Assembly: GCF_002222635.1 (NCBI RefSeq) | Contig: NZ_CP022415.1 | Location: 496,001-560,000, forward strand | Direction: 5' to 3' | Source: Pseudosulfitobacter pseudonitzschiae | Lineage (GTDB): Bacteria > Pseudomonadota > Alphaproteobacteria > Rhodobacterales > Rhodobacteraceae | DNA length: 64,000 nt | Shown: positions 30,480-38,927 of the stretch, piece by piece | Position numbering within the stretch: the stretch's first letter is position 1 | How the letters are laid out: the number at the start of each line of letters is the position of its first letter | Program-made: the position numbers and the translations under genes | Notes under the pieces: model-generated | Told to the model about the DNA's origin: nothing | The model's input: only the letters and a program-made list of their open reading frames with translations | The model's database searches: none

Positions 30480-31654
30480 ACGATCTTCCTTTTTTTCAGG
30501 GCGGTTACTTCTGTCTCGGACAGGCCAAGTTCGTGCAATATCGTGTCACTGTGCTGGCCTGCATCCGGTGTTGCCGAGTGCATGACAGGTGTTGCTCCGG
30601 AAAGAACGATTGGCTGGCCTAGCACCTTTTGGGTTCCGCGCTTCGGATGCTCGACTTCGACCACCATACCAAGAGAGCTTACTTGCGGGTCATCAAAAAC
30701 GGCGTCGATCTTGTTGATCGGTCCGCACGGGATGCCAGAGGCAATCAATGCCTCGGTCAGATCTTTGCTGGTGCGGGTGCGGGTGATTTCGTGCAGCATT
30801 GCGTTCAGCTCGTCACGGTTTTTCAGCCGCTGGCGCGCCGTTGCATAGCGCGCATCCTCGATCAGATCACACCGGTCGACGACAGCGCAAAAATCCTGCC
30901 ACATGCGGTTTCCGGTCACCGCGATGTTCATGCTGCCGTCGGATGTGGGGTAAACTCCCATCGGCACCGCCGTGGGGTGGTTGTTGCCTGCCTGCTCGGG
31001 CACCTCGCCGTCGATCAGCCAGCGGGCGGCCTGAAAATCCAGCATCGCCACCTGCGCCTGAAGCAGGCTGGATTGCACCCATTGGCCGACGCCGGTGCGT
31101 TCGCGTTCCAGCAGAACCATCAGGATGCCGGTGGCGCAAAACATGCCAGCGGTCAGGTCTGCGATCGGTATTCCCACCCGAACCGGCCCCTGTCCCGGCA
31201 ACCCTGTTACGGACATCAAACCGCCCATGCCTTGGGCCACCTGATCAAATCCGGGACGCTCGGCATAGGGGCCGGTCTGGCCAAAACCGGAAATCGACCC
31301 CAATACCAACCTTGGATTTCGGGCGTGCAAACTGTCCCAATCCAACCCCAGCCGCTTTTTCACTCCGGGGCGGAAGTTTTCGACAAGCACATCTGCCGTA
31401 TCGACAAGACGCATGAGAATATCATGCCCCTCGCTGCTTTTGAGGTCGAGCGTCAGGCTGCGCTTGTTGCGGTGCAGGTTCTGAAAGTCGGAACTGTTGC
31501 GATCCGCATAGCCGCTGTTATCCTCTGGCGGTTCGATCTTGATGACGTCCGCCCCCCAGTCGGCAAACTGTTTCACACAAGTGGGACCAGAGCGGATGCG
31601 GGTCAGGTCCAGAACACGGTAACGGTCCAGCGGGCCGGTGATGTGGTGTGTCAT
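30476..31654 (-). CDS. CaiB/BaiF-type CoA transferase (class III)
   Basis: Moves CoA between carboxylates. It is 392 residues with the family N-terminus PLDRYRVLDLTRIRSGPTCVKQFADWGADVIKIE, then YADRNSSDFQNLHRNKRSLTLDLK and DVLVENFRPG. The Asp in the IADLTAGMFCATG segment is the expected CoA-ester-forming nucleophile. The ATG at 31654 overlaps the stop of the upstream ABC ATPase (ATGA); a GTG nine bases earlier is less likely. Sitting between a transporter and a hydratase, it probably activates the imported carboxylate. Confidence 0.92.
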   Translation of the reverse strand: MTHHITGPLDRYRVLDLTRIRSGPTCVKQFADWGADVIKIEPPEDNSGYADRNSSDFQNLHRNKRSLTLDLKSSEGHDILMRLVDTADVLVENFRPGVKKRLGLDWDSLHARNPRLVLGSISGFGQTGPYAERPGFDQVAQGMGGLMSVTGLPGQGPVRVGIPIADLTAGMFCATGILMVLLERERTGVGQWVQSSLLQAQVAMLDFQAARWLIDGEVPEQAGNNHPTAVPMGVYPTSDGSMNIAVTGNRMWQDFCAVVDRCDLIEDARYATARQRLKNRDELNAMLHEITRTRTSKDLTEALIASGIPCGPINKIDAVFDDPQVSSLGMVVEVEHPKRGTQKVLGQPIVLSGATPVMHSATPDAGQHSDTILHELGLSETEVTALKKRKIV

Positions 31655-32724
31655 GTTGCGCACTCCACCGGTACGATCCGGCTTTCGTGAATCGAAATCC
31701 AGACCGGTGCGTCCATGTCAAAAACCTGCTCGGCCGGGGCTGCCGCGCGCAGGCTCATTTTCCGACCCTCCAGCGACAGTCCGTAATCCCAACGTTCGCC
31801 CAGAAAAATCCGCTCGTCGATGCGCGCGGGCAGATGTAATTCGCCGTCTACCGGCGCAGGGGCTGTATCGCTGCGCAGGCTCAGCTTCAGATTTTGGGGC
31901 CGCACAGAGGCAAGAACGTTGCCTGCTCTGATCTCGGGTGAGGGCACGGAAAATCCCTCGAAGTGCATTGCGCCAGCGTTGGCCCGACCCTCGATCAGGT
32001 TTGTGCGGCCAATAAACTCTGCCGCGAAACGGGTGCGCGGTCTGGCGTACAGCCGGTAAGGTTCGTCAACCTGTTCAATCCGTCCGGCTTTGATCACGGC
32101 CACACGATCCGAGATTGCCATCGCCTCGGACTGGTCATGGGTCACATAGACGGTGGTGATGCCGAATTCGGTGTGCATCCGTTTGATCTCGGTGCGCATT
32201 TCTTCGCGCAGGTTTGCATCAAGGTTCGACAACGGCTCGTCCAGCAGCATCACCTTTGGCTGCACCGCAACCGCACGGGCCAGCGCCACACGCTGCTGTT
32301 GCCCACCCGAAAGCTCGGACGGATAGCGTTCGGCCAGATGATCCAGTTGCACAACGCCAAGGATTTCCCTGACCCGTTTCTTGATCTGGTCCGAGGGCAG
32401 CTTTTTCATGCGCAGGCCGAACCCGACATTTTGCGCCACCGTCATGTTCGGCCAGATCGCATAGCTTTGAAAGATCATCGACATATTGCGGTTTTCGGGT
32501 GCAACGACGTCTTTCGGTGACGAGATTTCGCGCCCGTCCAGTTCAATACGACCTTCGGTAGGGGTGATAAAACCCGCGATCATGCGCAGCGTCGTCGTTT
32601 TGCCGCAGCCCGACGGCCCCAAAAGCGAAAGAAACTCTCCGTCTGCGAGGGTCAGCGAAATATTGTCGGCTGCACGGAACCCACCATAGTCCTTTACCAG
32701 CCCGTCAAGTATCAGTTTGGTCAT
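31651..32724 (-). CDS. ABC importer ATPase (iron/polyamine type)
   Basis: A 357-residue ATPase: Walker A GPSGCGKTT, Q-loop, signature LSGGQQQR, Walker B VMLLDEPLSNLDA, switch His in YVTHDQSEA, and a C-terminal TOBE-type regulatory domain. It resembles FbpC/PotA. It forms one operon with the permease (one base between the genes) and the binding protein, and is coupled to the CaiB gene downstream. Confidence 0.93.
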   Translation of the reverse strand: MTKLILDGLVKDYGGFRAADNISLTLADGEFLSLLGPSGCGKTTTLRMIAGFITPTEGRIELDGREISSPKDVVAPENRNMSMIFQSYAIWPNMTVAQNVGFGLRMKKLPSDQIKKRVREILGVVQLDHLAERYPSELSGGQQQRVALARAVAVQPKVMLLDEPLSNLDANLREEMRTEIKRMHTEFGITTVYVTHDQSEAMAISDRVAVIKAGRIEQVDEPYRLYARPRTRFAAEFIGRTNLIEGRANAGAMHFEGFSVPSPEIRAGNVLASVRPQNLKLSLRSDTAPAPVDGELHLPARIDERIFLGERWDYGLSLEGRKMSLRAAAPAEQVFDMDAPVWISIHESRIVPVECAT

Positions 32725-32725
32725 T

Positions 32726-34444
32726 TCAGTTCCTTCTCAGCATGAAATCGCGCCCGAGCGAGCGCATGCCGATTGCGACGACTGTCGAGGTCACGACAAG
32801 CAGCACGACCCCCATTGCAGCCAATGTTTCGTAATCGCCCTGTTCGCTCATATCGAGCGTCAGGATCGAGATGACCCGGTTCTGGTGACTGGTCAGGAAC
32901 ATCGCCGTAGACAGCTCGCGCGAGCAGATGACAAAGACCAGTATCCATATCCCCAGCAGTGATTTCTTGAGCACGGGCGCAACCACTTCGGACAGCGCGC
33001 GCAGGCGTGATCCGCCGTGGATGCGCACGGCCTCTTCCAGTTCAGGATTGAGGCTGCGGATGCCCGATGCACAGGACACGAAGGCGATCGGTAGAAAACG
33101 GGTTATGAAGGCGAGGATGATAATCATGCTGGATCCGTAGAGCGAGAACGGAGGGCCTGCGAAGGCCGCATAAAAGCAGATGGCCAACACGATTCCGGGC
33201 ACCGCCACCGGTGCGACGGCCAGAAACGCCAGCGCGGGCGAATAGGGGATAAGCTTGCGGATCACCACGTAGGCGGTCAGAAATCCCAACACCGTGCAGG
33301 CCGTGGCCGAGGTCAGCGCAAAGACAACGGTATTGAACATCGCTTCGCGCACGGTCGCCTGTTCGAACAATATCGCGTAATAGTTGTCCAATGTCAGGTT
33401 CGAAAGGGTCGGCGCCTTGGCCCATGCCACCTGAAACGACGTCGAGACTAGAATACCTGCGGGCAGCACAACGGCCAGCAGCGTCACCGCGATACCATGC
33501 GCAAGGAATAGCCATTTCCAACGGCCCACGCGCATTGCCGTTCGCGCGCCACCCTTGCCGCTGACCGCCACGTGCCCACCGCGTAAAAGCAGCCGTTGCC
33601 CGCCCAGCATCACCACAGTGATCAGCACCAGCGGTACGGAAAAGGCCATCGCCAGTTCGATCTTTGCGGGATACTCGAAAAAGGTCGTAAGCTGTGTGGT
33701 TGCCACGTTGAATCTGGCGGGGATCGCGATCAGTGCAGGTGTGCCGTACAGGGCGATCGTTTCAAGAAACACCAACATGATTGCACCAAGGATCGCAGGA
33801 AGCGCGAGCGGCAAGGTGATGATCCATGTGGTCCGCATTGGTCCTGCGCCGTGGATGGCGGCAGCTTCCTCCATCTCGGACGAGATCAGATCGAGCGCAG
33901 AGGTGGCAAAAATAAAGATCAACGGGAACACGTTGAGCGCGATAACAAAGGCCAGTCCCCAAAGACTGAAGATATTCACAAGCGGCGCTTCCAGTCCGGT
34001 CAGGGATGTCCATATCTGGTTGATCCAGCCTGCGTTTGGACCGGCCAGCAATATCCAGCCGATCGCACCCAGAAACGGGGGCATGATAAATGCACCCAGC
34101 GTGCCAAAGTAGAAAATGGACCGTCCGGGAATATCCGTGCGCGACACGACCCAAGCCATCGGCAGAGCCATCGCCACAGACATCACCACAGTCGCCAACG
34201 CCAGCTGGATCGTGTGCCAATAGGCAATCAGATAGCGGCTGCGACTTGCGACCGCGACAAAGTTCCCCAAGGTAAAGCCACCCGTTTCCGGATCGCTGAC
34301 ACTTTCGATGAACAGACGGGACATCGGATAGACGACCAGACCGACAAGGATAGCCGCCAGCAGTCCGAAGATGACCAGCGACCAGTCAAACTTGGGTCTG
34401 CGCGCAGAAGAGCGCAGACCATCAACATTGGTAATATCTGCCAC
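32726..34444 (-). CDS. ABC importer permease, fused two-domain (FbpB type)
   Basis: A 572-residue inner-membrane permease with about twelve hydrophobic helices and two EAA-type loops (EMEEAAAIHGAGPMRTTW near residue 210 and ELEEAVRIHGGSRLRALSEV near 480), i.e. two transport domains in one chain as in FbpB/AfuB importers. The GTG at 34444 begins two bases after the binding-protein stop. Substrate class (iron, thiamine, polyamine or small carboxylate) is open. Confidence 0.92.
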   Translation of the reverse strand: MADITNVDGLRSSARRPKFDWSLVIFGLLAAILVGLVVYPMSRLFIESVSDPETGGFTLGNFVAVASRSRYLIAYWHTIQLALATVVMSVAMALPMAWVVSRTDIPGRSIFYFGTLGAFIMPPFLGAIGWILLAGPNAGWINQIWTSLTGLEAPLVNIFSLWGLAFVIALNVFPLIFIFATSALDLISSEMEEAAAIHGAGPMRTTWIITLPLALPAILGAIMLVFLETIALYGTPALIAIPARFNVATTQLTTFFEYPAKIELAMAFSVPLVLITVVMLGGQRLLLRGGHVAVSGKGGARTAMRVGRWKWLFLAHGIAVTLLAVVLPAGILVSTSFQVAWAKAPTLSNLTLDNYYAILFEQATVREAMFNTVVFALTSATACTVLGFLTAYVVIRKLIPYSPALAFLAVAPVAVPGIVLAICFYAAFAGPPFSLYGSSMIIILAFITRFLPIAFVSCASGIRSLNPELEEAVRIHGGSRLRALSEVVAPVLKKSLLGIWILVFVICSRELSTAMFLTSHQNRVISILTLDMSEQGDYETLAAMGVVLLVVTSTVVAIGMRSLGRDFMLRRN

Positions 34445-34446
34445 AA

Positions 34447-35484
34447 TCAGATTCCGAACGTGTCACGGAATTTTTCGGAAAGCTCGGGAATGTCGTTCAC
34501 GATCTGATCCGACGTTGCCGTAATTACCTTGATCTGGTCCAGCGCAGGCACGCCGGGCTGCAGTGCGATGCCGGACCGGATGGGCGTGCCAAACTGCTCC
34601 GCAATGACTTCGTTGAACTCGGCCCCCAACAGGAACTCGGAAAAGAGCTTTGCCGCATTGGGGTGGGGGGCATTGGCAAGGATGCCGCTTGGCGATGTGA
34701 TAATAACCGTCCCGTCTGTCGGATAGATGTTGGCAATGGGGTTCCCCTTGGACGACGCCGACAGGGACGATGCAGCGGGGCCAGCACCGACAATGGTTTC
34801 GCCGGAAACCGTTGTAGTGACCACGTCAATTGATGAACGACCGATATACGGGTCTTGATCCACCAGTTTCTCGAAGAATTCATAGCCGTACAGCTCTTGC
34901 ATCTTTACGCCCCAGATCCCCACGTATCCTGAAAAGCCGGGGTGCCCGATGGCAACTTTGCCCTTCCATTCGGGCTCAAGCAGATCGGTCCAGTTCTTTG
35001 GTGCGTCCGCTTCGGTGACGTCATCGGTGTTGTAAACGATGCACATCGGACCGGCGGTTGTGACGTGATACATGTCGTCCGCATCCAGATTCTGGAATTC
35101 GGCGATAACTTCGCCTTTGCGGACCGGCGCATAGGGCATCAGCAAGTCGCGCGCTTTCAGGTCGATCGCATGGGCGATGCTGGACGTTGTCAGCACATCG
35201 CAGATTGCAACACCGGAATCGATGTCCTGATTCAGCCGCTGGAACGCAACGCTGGCAGTTGATCGCACCACGTTGACCTTGATTTCAGGGAACAGTTCGG
35301 TGAATTTCTGGCCGACAATTTCGGCGCTTTCCGAGGCGAGCGGCACAACGTACCATGTGATTTCACCCTCGGATTTGGCAGCTTCGTAAAGAGCCTGAAT
35401 CGCGTCCTGCGACATGGCCAGTCTTGGCGCGAACGCCGACGCGGCAAGCCCCGTGGCGACAAAAGTTCTTCTGTTGATCGACAT
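34447..35484 (-). CDS. Periplasmic binding protein of the FbpA-like importer
   Basis: A 345-residue exported binding protein. The signal region SINRRTFVATGLAASAFAPRLAMSQ has a twin-Arg-type start. The mature part is a class II periplasmic fold (SEGEITWYVVPLASESAEIVGQKFTELFPEIKVN, then IVYNTDD, GKVAIGHPGFSGYVG). The ATG at 35484 follows GGGAGGA; the longer in-frame ORF is rejected. It heads the operon leading to CaiB and the hydratase, which argues for an organic ligand rather than iron (inference). Confidence 0.9.
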   Translation of the reverse strand: MSINRRTFVATGLAASAFAPRLAMSQDAIQALYEAAKSEGEITWYVVPLASESAEIVGQKFTELFPEIKVNVVRSTASVAFQRLNQDIDSGVAICDVLTTSSIAHAIDLKARDLLMPYAPVRKGEVIAEFQNLDADDMYHVTTAGPMCIVYNTDDVTEADAPKNWTDLLEPEWKGKVAIGHPGFSGYVGIWGVKMQELYGYEFFEKLVDQDPYIGRSSIDVVTTTVSGETIVGAGPAASSLSASSKGNPIANIYPTDGTVIITSPSGILANAPHPNAAKLFSEFLLGAEFNEVIAEQFGTPIRSGIALQPGVPALDQIKVITATSDQIVNDIPELSEKFRDTFGI

Positions 35485-35600
35485 GGTATTCCTCCCAGAA
35501 TAAATGTTGCGCAACACAGCCCGGCCCAAAGGGCGAATTGACCATGTCGCTGTCGTTATTTTCTTGCCGGGCAAAGGAACGCTGTCGTTTGGCCCGGTTC

Positions 35601-36269
35601 TCAGGCGGTGTCCTTATTCTCCTTTTTGTGGGTCATGGTCGCGACAAGGTCCGCATAGACCCTGCCACCCGATAGGATGTGATCGCGCATTGCGGCATGT
35701 GCCTCGACGGGGTCGCCCTTTTCGATGGCGCTGACGACTTTGCCATGCTCGACCCACGACCGTTCGACCCGCGACCGCTGGTACAGGCTGGAGGTGTGGT
35801 AATAGGCAAGGCGGCTGCGTGTCTGGCGGATCAAATCAGCGATGTAGGTGTTGCGCGCACCGGCATAGATCAGGCCGTGAAACCGCCCGTTGCATTCAAT
35901 ATATCGTTTGCTGTCGTGGCTGCGCGCGGCTTCTTCGCTTTCGGCGTGGACCTTGACCAGCGCATCCAGTTCCTCTTGGCGGATACGTTGCGCTGCCAGT
36001 GCGGCTGCTTCGGATTCCAGACAGGCAAGGGTTTCCAACATGGCCACCGCTTCGTCTGCGCTCAGTTCGCTGACCACAGCGCCGTGGCGCGGGCGCATCT
36101 GAACAAGGCCCGTTGCCGCCAGTTGCATGATCGCTTCGCGGGCCGGTGTGCGAGACACCTGAAATCTCTCCGAAAGCATTTTCTCGTCGATCAGATCGCC
36201 GGGGCGCAGTTTGCCGCGGCTGATTTCCTTCTCGAGTAGCTCTCTGACTGTATCACTGACACGCGCCAT
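35601..36269 (-). CDS. GntR-family regulator (FCD subfamily)
   Basis: A 222-residue regulator: winged helix (LRPGDLIDEKMLSERFQVSRTPAREAIMQLAATGLV) and a helical FCD effector domain (ETLACLESEAAALAAQRI, then FHGLIYAGARN and EHGKVVSAIEKGDPVEAHAAM). It lies upstream of the importer-CaiB operon and divergent from the quinone oxidoreductase operon, so it probably controls both; FCD regulators usually sense carboxylates. Confidence 0.92.
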   Translation of the reverse strand: MARVSDTVRELLEKEISRGKLRPGDLIDEKMLSERFQVSRTPAREAIMQLAATGLVQMRPRHGAVVSELSADEAVAMLETLACLESEAAALAAQRIRQEELDALVKVHAESEEAARSHDSKRYIECNGRFHGLIYAGARNTYIADLIRQTRSRLAYYHTSSLYQRSRVERSWVEHGKVVSAIEKGDPVEAHAAMRDHILSGGRVYADLVATMTHKKENKDTA

Positions 36270-36288
36270 ATGATTCTCTCCTTTGGCT

Positions 36289-36303
36289 TATATGTATACT
36301 TAT
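36289..36303. promoter_or_regulatory. Candidate GntR operator
   Basis: The segment around GTATAC (36294-36299), read atatgtatacttat, is a near-palindrome in the divergent spacer just outside the GntR start codon. FCD-type regulators favour short GT-AC dyads. Candidate only. Confidence 0.35.
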
Positions 36304-36406
36304 AGACTTTATGAGTATTCAATAAAATTCTTTACGAATACGAAGCGGTGCGATAGTTAACAGCATACCATCTGCTGAACCAGCATCTTCCATAAGGGAC
36401 AGAGCC

Positions 36407-37390
36407 ATGATGACACGGGCCATACGTATACACAGACATGGCGGGCCAGAGGTGATGCAGCTGGAAGAAGTTGAACTGCCCGAGCCGGATGCGGGGCAGG
36501 TGCGGGTCAAGAACACCTGCATCGGCGTCAACTATGCCGACATCTACGAGCGTGAAGGCGATCACGGAGGCCCGCACTTTGCAAAAGAGATGCCGATTAC
36601 GATGGGTCATATGGCGGTTGGTATCATTGACGCCCTTGGTGCTGGCGTGACGGACCGCCATATCGGCGAACGTGTCGGCTATATCGGCCCCAACAGCTAT
36701 GCTGGTCACACGAACATACCTGTGGCGCGGTTGTTCCGCCTGCCTGATGCCGTGCCGGATACTGTGGCCGGTGGCTATTTGTTGCGTGGTCTAACCGCCG
36801 AATATCTGCTGCGTCGCCTTTACAAGGTACAGCCCGGCACCACGGCGCTGGTTCACGCGGCGGCTGGCGGCATGGGGCTTATTCTGGGGCAATGGGGCAG
36901 CCTGTTGGGCGCGCGCATGATCGGCACGGTCAGCAGCCCGCAAAAGGCGCAGGTGGCGCGCGCGCATGGCTATGATACGGTCATCAACTATTCATCCGAG
37001 GATTTTGCCGAACGCACGCTTGCAGAGACAAATGGCGTGGGTGCGGACGTTATCTATGATGGTGTCGGCAAGATGGCTTTTCTCAAATCACTGGATTGTA
37101 TCCGTCCCCGCGGGATGGTCGTCAGCTATGGCACTGCATCGGGCAACGTCGGTGAATTCGACCTGCAACGTCTGCATTCCAAATCAATTGTCGTGACCCG
37201 CCCTACGTTGCGCAGCTGGATCGCAGACCCCGACGAGGCGGCAACCGCGTCAAAGGCGCTGTTCGACGTATTGTCCGGCGGCAAACTACACACGCCCATA
37301 GGCGCGCAGCTTCCGCTTGATCAGGCCGCAGCCGCGCACCACCAACTTGCAAGCCGAAGCGTGACAGCGCCCATCGTACTTATTCCCTGA
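36407..37390 (+). CDS. NADPH:quinone oxidoreductase (zinc-independent MDR family)
   Basis: A 327-residue medium-chain reductase of the QOR type: MTRAIRIHRHGGPEVMQLEE, IGVNYADIYEREG, the HAAAGGMGLILGQWGSLLGA dinucleotide fold and YDTVINYSSEDF. No structural-zinc Cys cluster is present. It reduces quinones or alpha,beta-unsaturated carbonyls. It heads a three-gene operon with a hydratase and a GST. The second ATG (36410) is equally possible. Confidence 0.9.
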   Translation: MMTRAIRIHRHGGPEVMQLEEVELPEPDAGQVRVKNTCIGVNYADIYEREGDHGGPHFAKEMPITMGHMAVGIIDALGAGVTDRHIGERVGYIGPNSYAGHTNIPVARLFRLPDAVPDTVAGGYLLRGLTAEYLLRRLYKVQPGTTALVHAAAGGMGLILGQWGSLLGARMIGTVSSPQKAQVARAHGYDTVINYSSEDFAERTLAETNGVGADVIYDGVGKMAFLKSLDCIRPRGMVVSYGTASGNVGEFDLQRLHSKSIVVTRPTLRSWIADPDEAATASKALFDVLSGGKLHTPIGAQLPLDQAAAAHHQLASRSVTAPIVLIP

Positions 37391-37398
37391 GGACCAAG

Positions 37399-38205
37399 AT
37401 GACCGAACAGAACTTCCCGCCTGCATGGGCCCCTGACCAGACATTTGCAGAAGGTCGGATTGGCCTGACCATACGGGATTCCATCGCCACTTTGGCGGTG
37501 CAAATTCCGAAAAAGATGAACGCACTGGACGTCCACGCAACCCGTGGGATGGTCGAGGCGCTTGAAGCGGCCCAAGCCAGCGCGCGCGTATTGATGTTCA
37601 CCGGTGTTGGGGGCAAGGCCTTCATATCCGGCGCGGACATCGGCGGGTTCGACGATGAAAAGCAGCAAGGTTCCAGCTTTCTGGATCGCCAGCAGGTGTT
37701 GGCCGACTATCCAATTCCCACCATCGCGGTCATTCGGGGTTACTGCATCGGCGGTGGCCTTATGACTGCGCTGAACTGCGATTTCAGACTGGCGGGGACG
37801 GATGCAAGCTTTGGTATTCCGGCGGCGAAACTTGGCATTGCTTACGGGTTTGACGGGCTTTCACGGCTGGTCGAACTGGCTGGCCCCGCCCGCACCCGAT
37901 TTTTGCTTTACAGCGGTGACAGGGTGGATGCGCAAATCGCGCTGGCTTGGGGGCTTGTCGAACAGTTGCACACCCCCGATGCGCTATGGGACGCGGCAAT
38001 GGCACTTGCCCGCAGGATTGCCGAAAATGCGCCCCTGTCCATTAGCGCAACCAAGGAAACCGTCGCTCAGATCATGTGCGATCCTGAACAGCGGGACATG
38101 CAGAAAATCGCTGACCTGTCGATGCTCTGCCAAAACAGCGCAGATTTCCGCGAGGGCCGCGATGCGTTTCGTGAAAAACGCGCGCCTGCGTTTTCGGGCA
38201 ACTGA
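37399..38205 (+). CDS. Enoyl-CoA hydratase/isomerase family protein
   Basis: Crotonase-fold protein of 268 residues: IPKKMNALDVHATRGM, GKAFISGADIGGF (oxyanion hole), RGYCIGGGLMTALNCDFRLAG and IPAAKLGIAYGFDGLSRLVELAGPA. It is the second crotonase of this region and a likely partner of the first in one acyl-CoA pathway. Its TGA overlaps the GST start by one base (TGATG). Confidence 0.92.
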   Translation: MTEQNFPPAWAPDQTFAEGRIGLTIRDSIATLAVQIPKKMNALDVHATRGMVEALEAAQASARVLMFTGVGGKAFISGADIGGFDDEKQQGSSFLDRQQVLADYPIPTIAVIRGYCIGGGLMTALNCDFRLAGTDASFGIPAAKLGIAYGFDGLSRLVELAGPARTRFLLYSGDRVDAQIALAWGLVEQLHTPDALWDAAMALARRIAENAPLSISATKETVAQIMCDPEQRDMQKIADLSMLCQNSADFREGRDAFREKRAPAFSGN

Positions 38206-38927
38206 TGGGCCTGATCCTCTATCATGCGTGGAAATCCAGCGCATCGCGCAGGGTCCGCTTCTTCCTCGAGGAAAAGGGGCTTGCCTATGAATCCCATGAA
38301 ATCGACCTGTCACGACAGGAACAGCACCAGCCTGCGTTTCTGGATGTGAACCCTTTGGGGGTTGTGCCCGCGCTGATCCACAATGGTCGCGCGTTGCACG
38401 AAAGCGGGACGATCTGTGAATATCTGGACGCAGTGTACCCCGATCCGCCGCTGCGCCCGAAAGACCTGTATGACCTTGCTCAGATGCGCAACTGGGTGCG
38501 CTATGTCGACGGGCTGATCGGCAATCTCATCCGTTTTAACTGGCGCTATACGATACAGGAACGCGCCGCAAAACTGTCCGAGTCCGAGTTGCAAGAACTG
38601 CTGGCAAAAATTCCCAGCGCAGACCGGCGCGAGGCGTGGCTGCGGGTGGCACGCAATCCCTATACCGACACAGAGCTAGACGAGGCGCGTGATGCTCTGA
38701 TTGGAATGCTCGACCGGATGGATGCGATGATGGTGGATGGCTGGCTGATCAAGGGCGGCTTTTCACTGGCCGATATCGCTGTCGCACCCTTTGTACGCCG
38801 GATCGGTGAAGAAATCGCACCCGACGAGATCACACAGCGCAAACGGCCAGCCGTCGGCTGGTGGTGGGACAGGGTTCAATCCCGCCCCGCCTATTCCAGC
38901 GCCAGATTTGACCCGTTTCTAGCCTAA
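38205..38927 (+). CDS. Glutathione S-transferase family protein
   Basis: A 240-residue GST: a thioredoxin-like N-domain (LYHAWKSSASRRVRFFLEEKGLAYE, VNPLGVVPALIHNG, LHESGTICEYLD) and a helical C-domain with SLADIAVAPFVRRI. The Ser in the AWKSSAS loop is the expected glutathione-activating residue. Coupled to the hydratase, it may handle an electrophilic acyl intermediate. Its 3' end overlaps the convergent amidohydrolase gene by nine bases. Confidence 0.9.
   Translation: MGLILYHAWKSSASRRVRFFLEEKGLAYESHEIDLSRQEQHQPAFLDVNPLGVVPALIHNGRALHESGTICEYLDAVYPDPPLRPKDLYDLAQMRNWVRYVDGLIGNLIRFNWRYTIQERAAKLSESELQELLAKIPSADRREAWLRVARNPYTDTELDEARDALIGMLDRMDAMMVDGWLIKGGFSLADIAVAPFVRRIGEEIAPDEITQRKRPAVGWWWDRVQSRPAYSSARFDPFLA

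Noticed and set aside
33181-33215. Match to the tRNA-Phe end (ccgggcacc) inside the ABC permease
   Set aside because: Ten-base chance identity inside a normal coding sequence.
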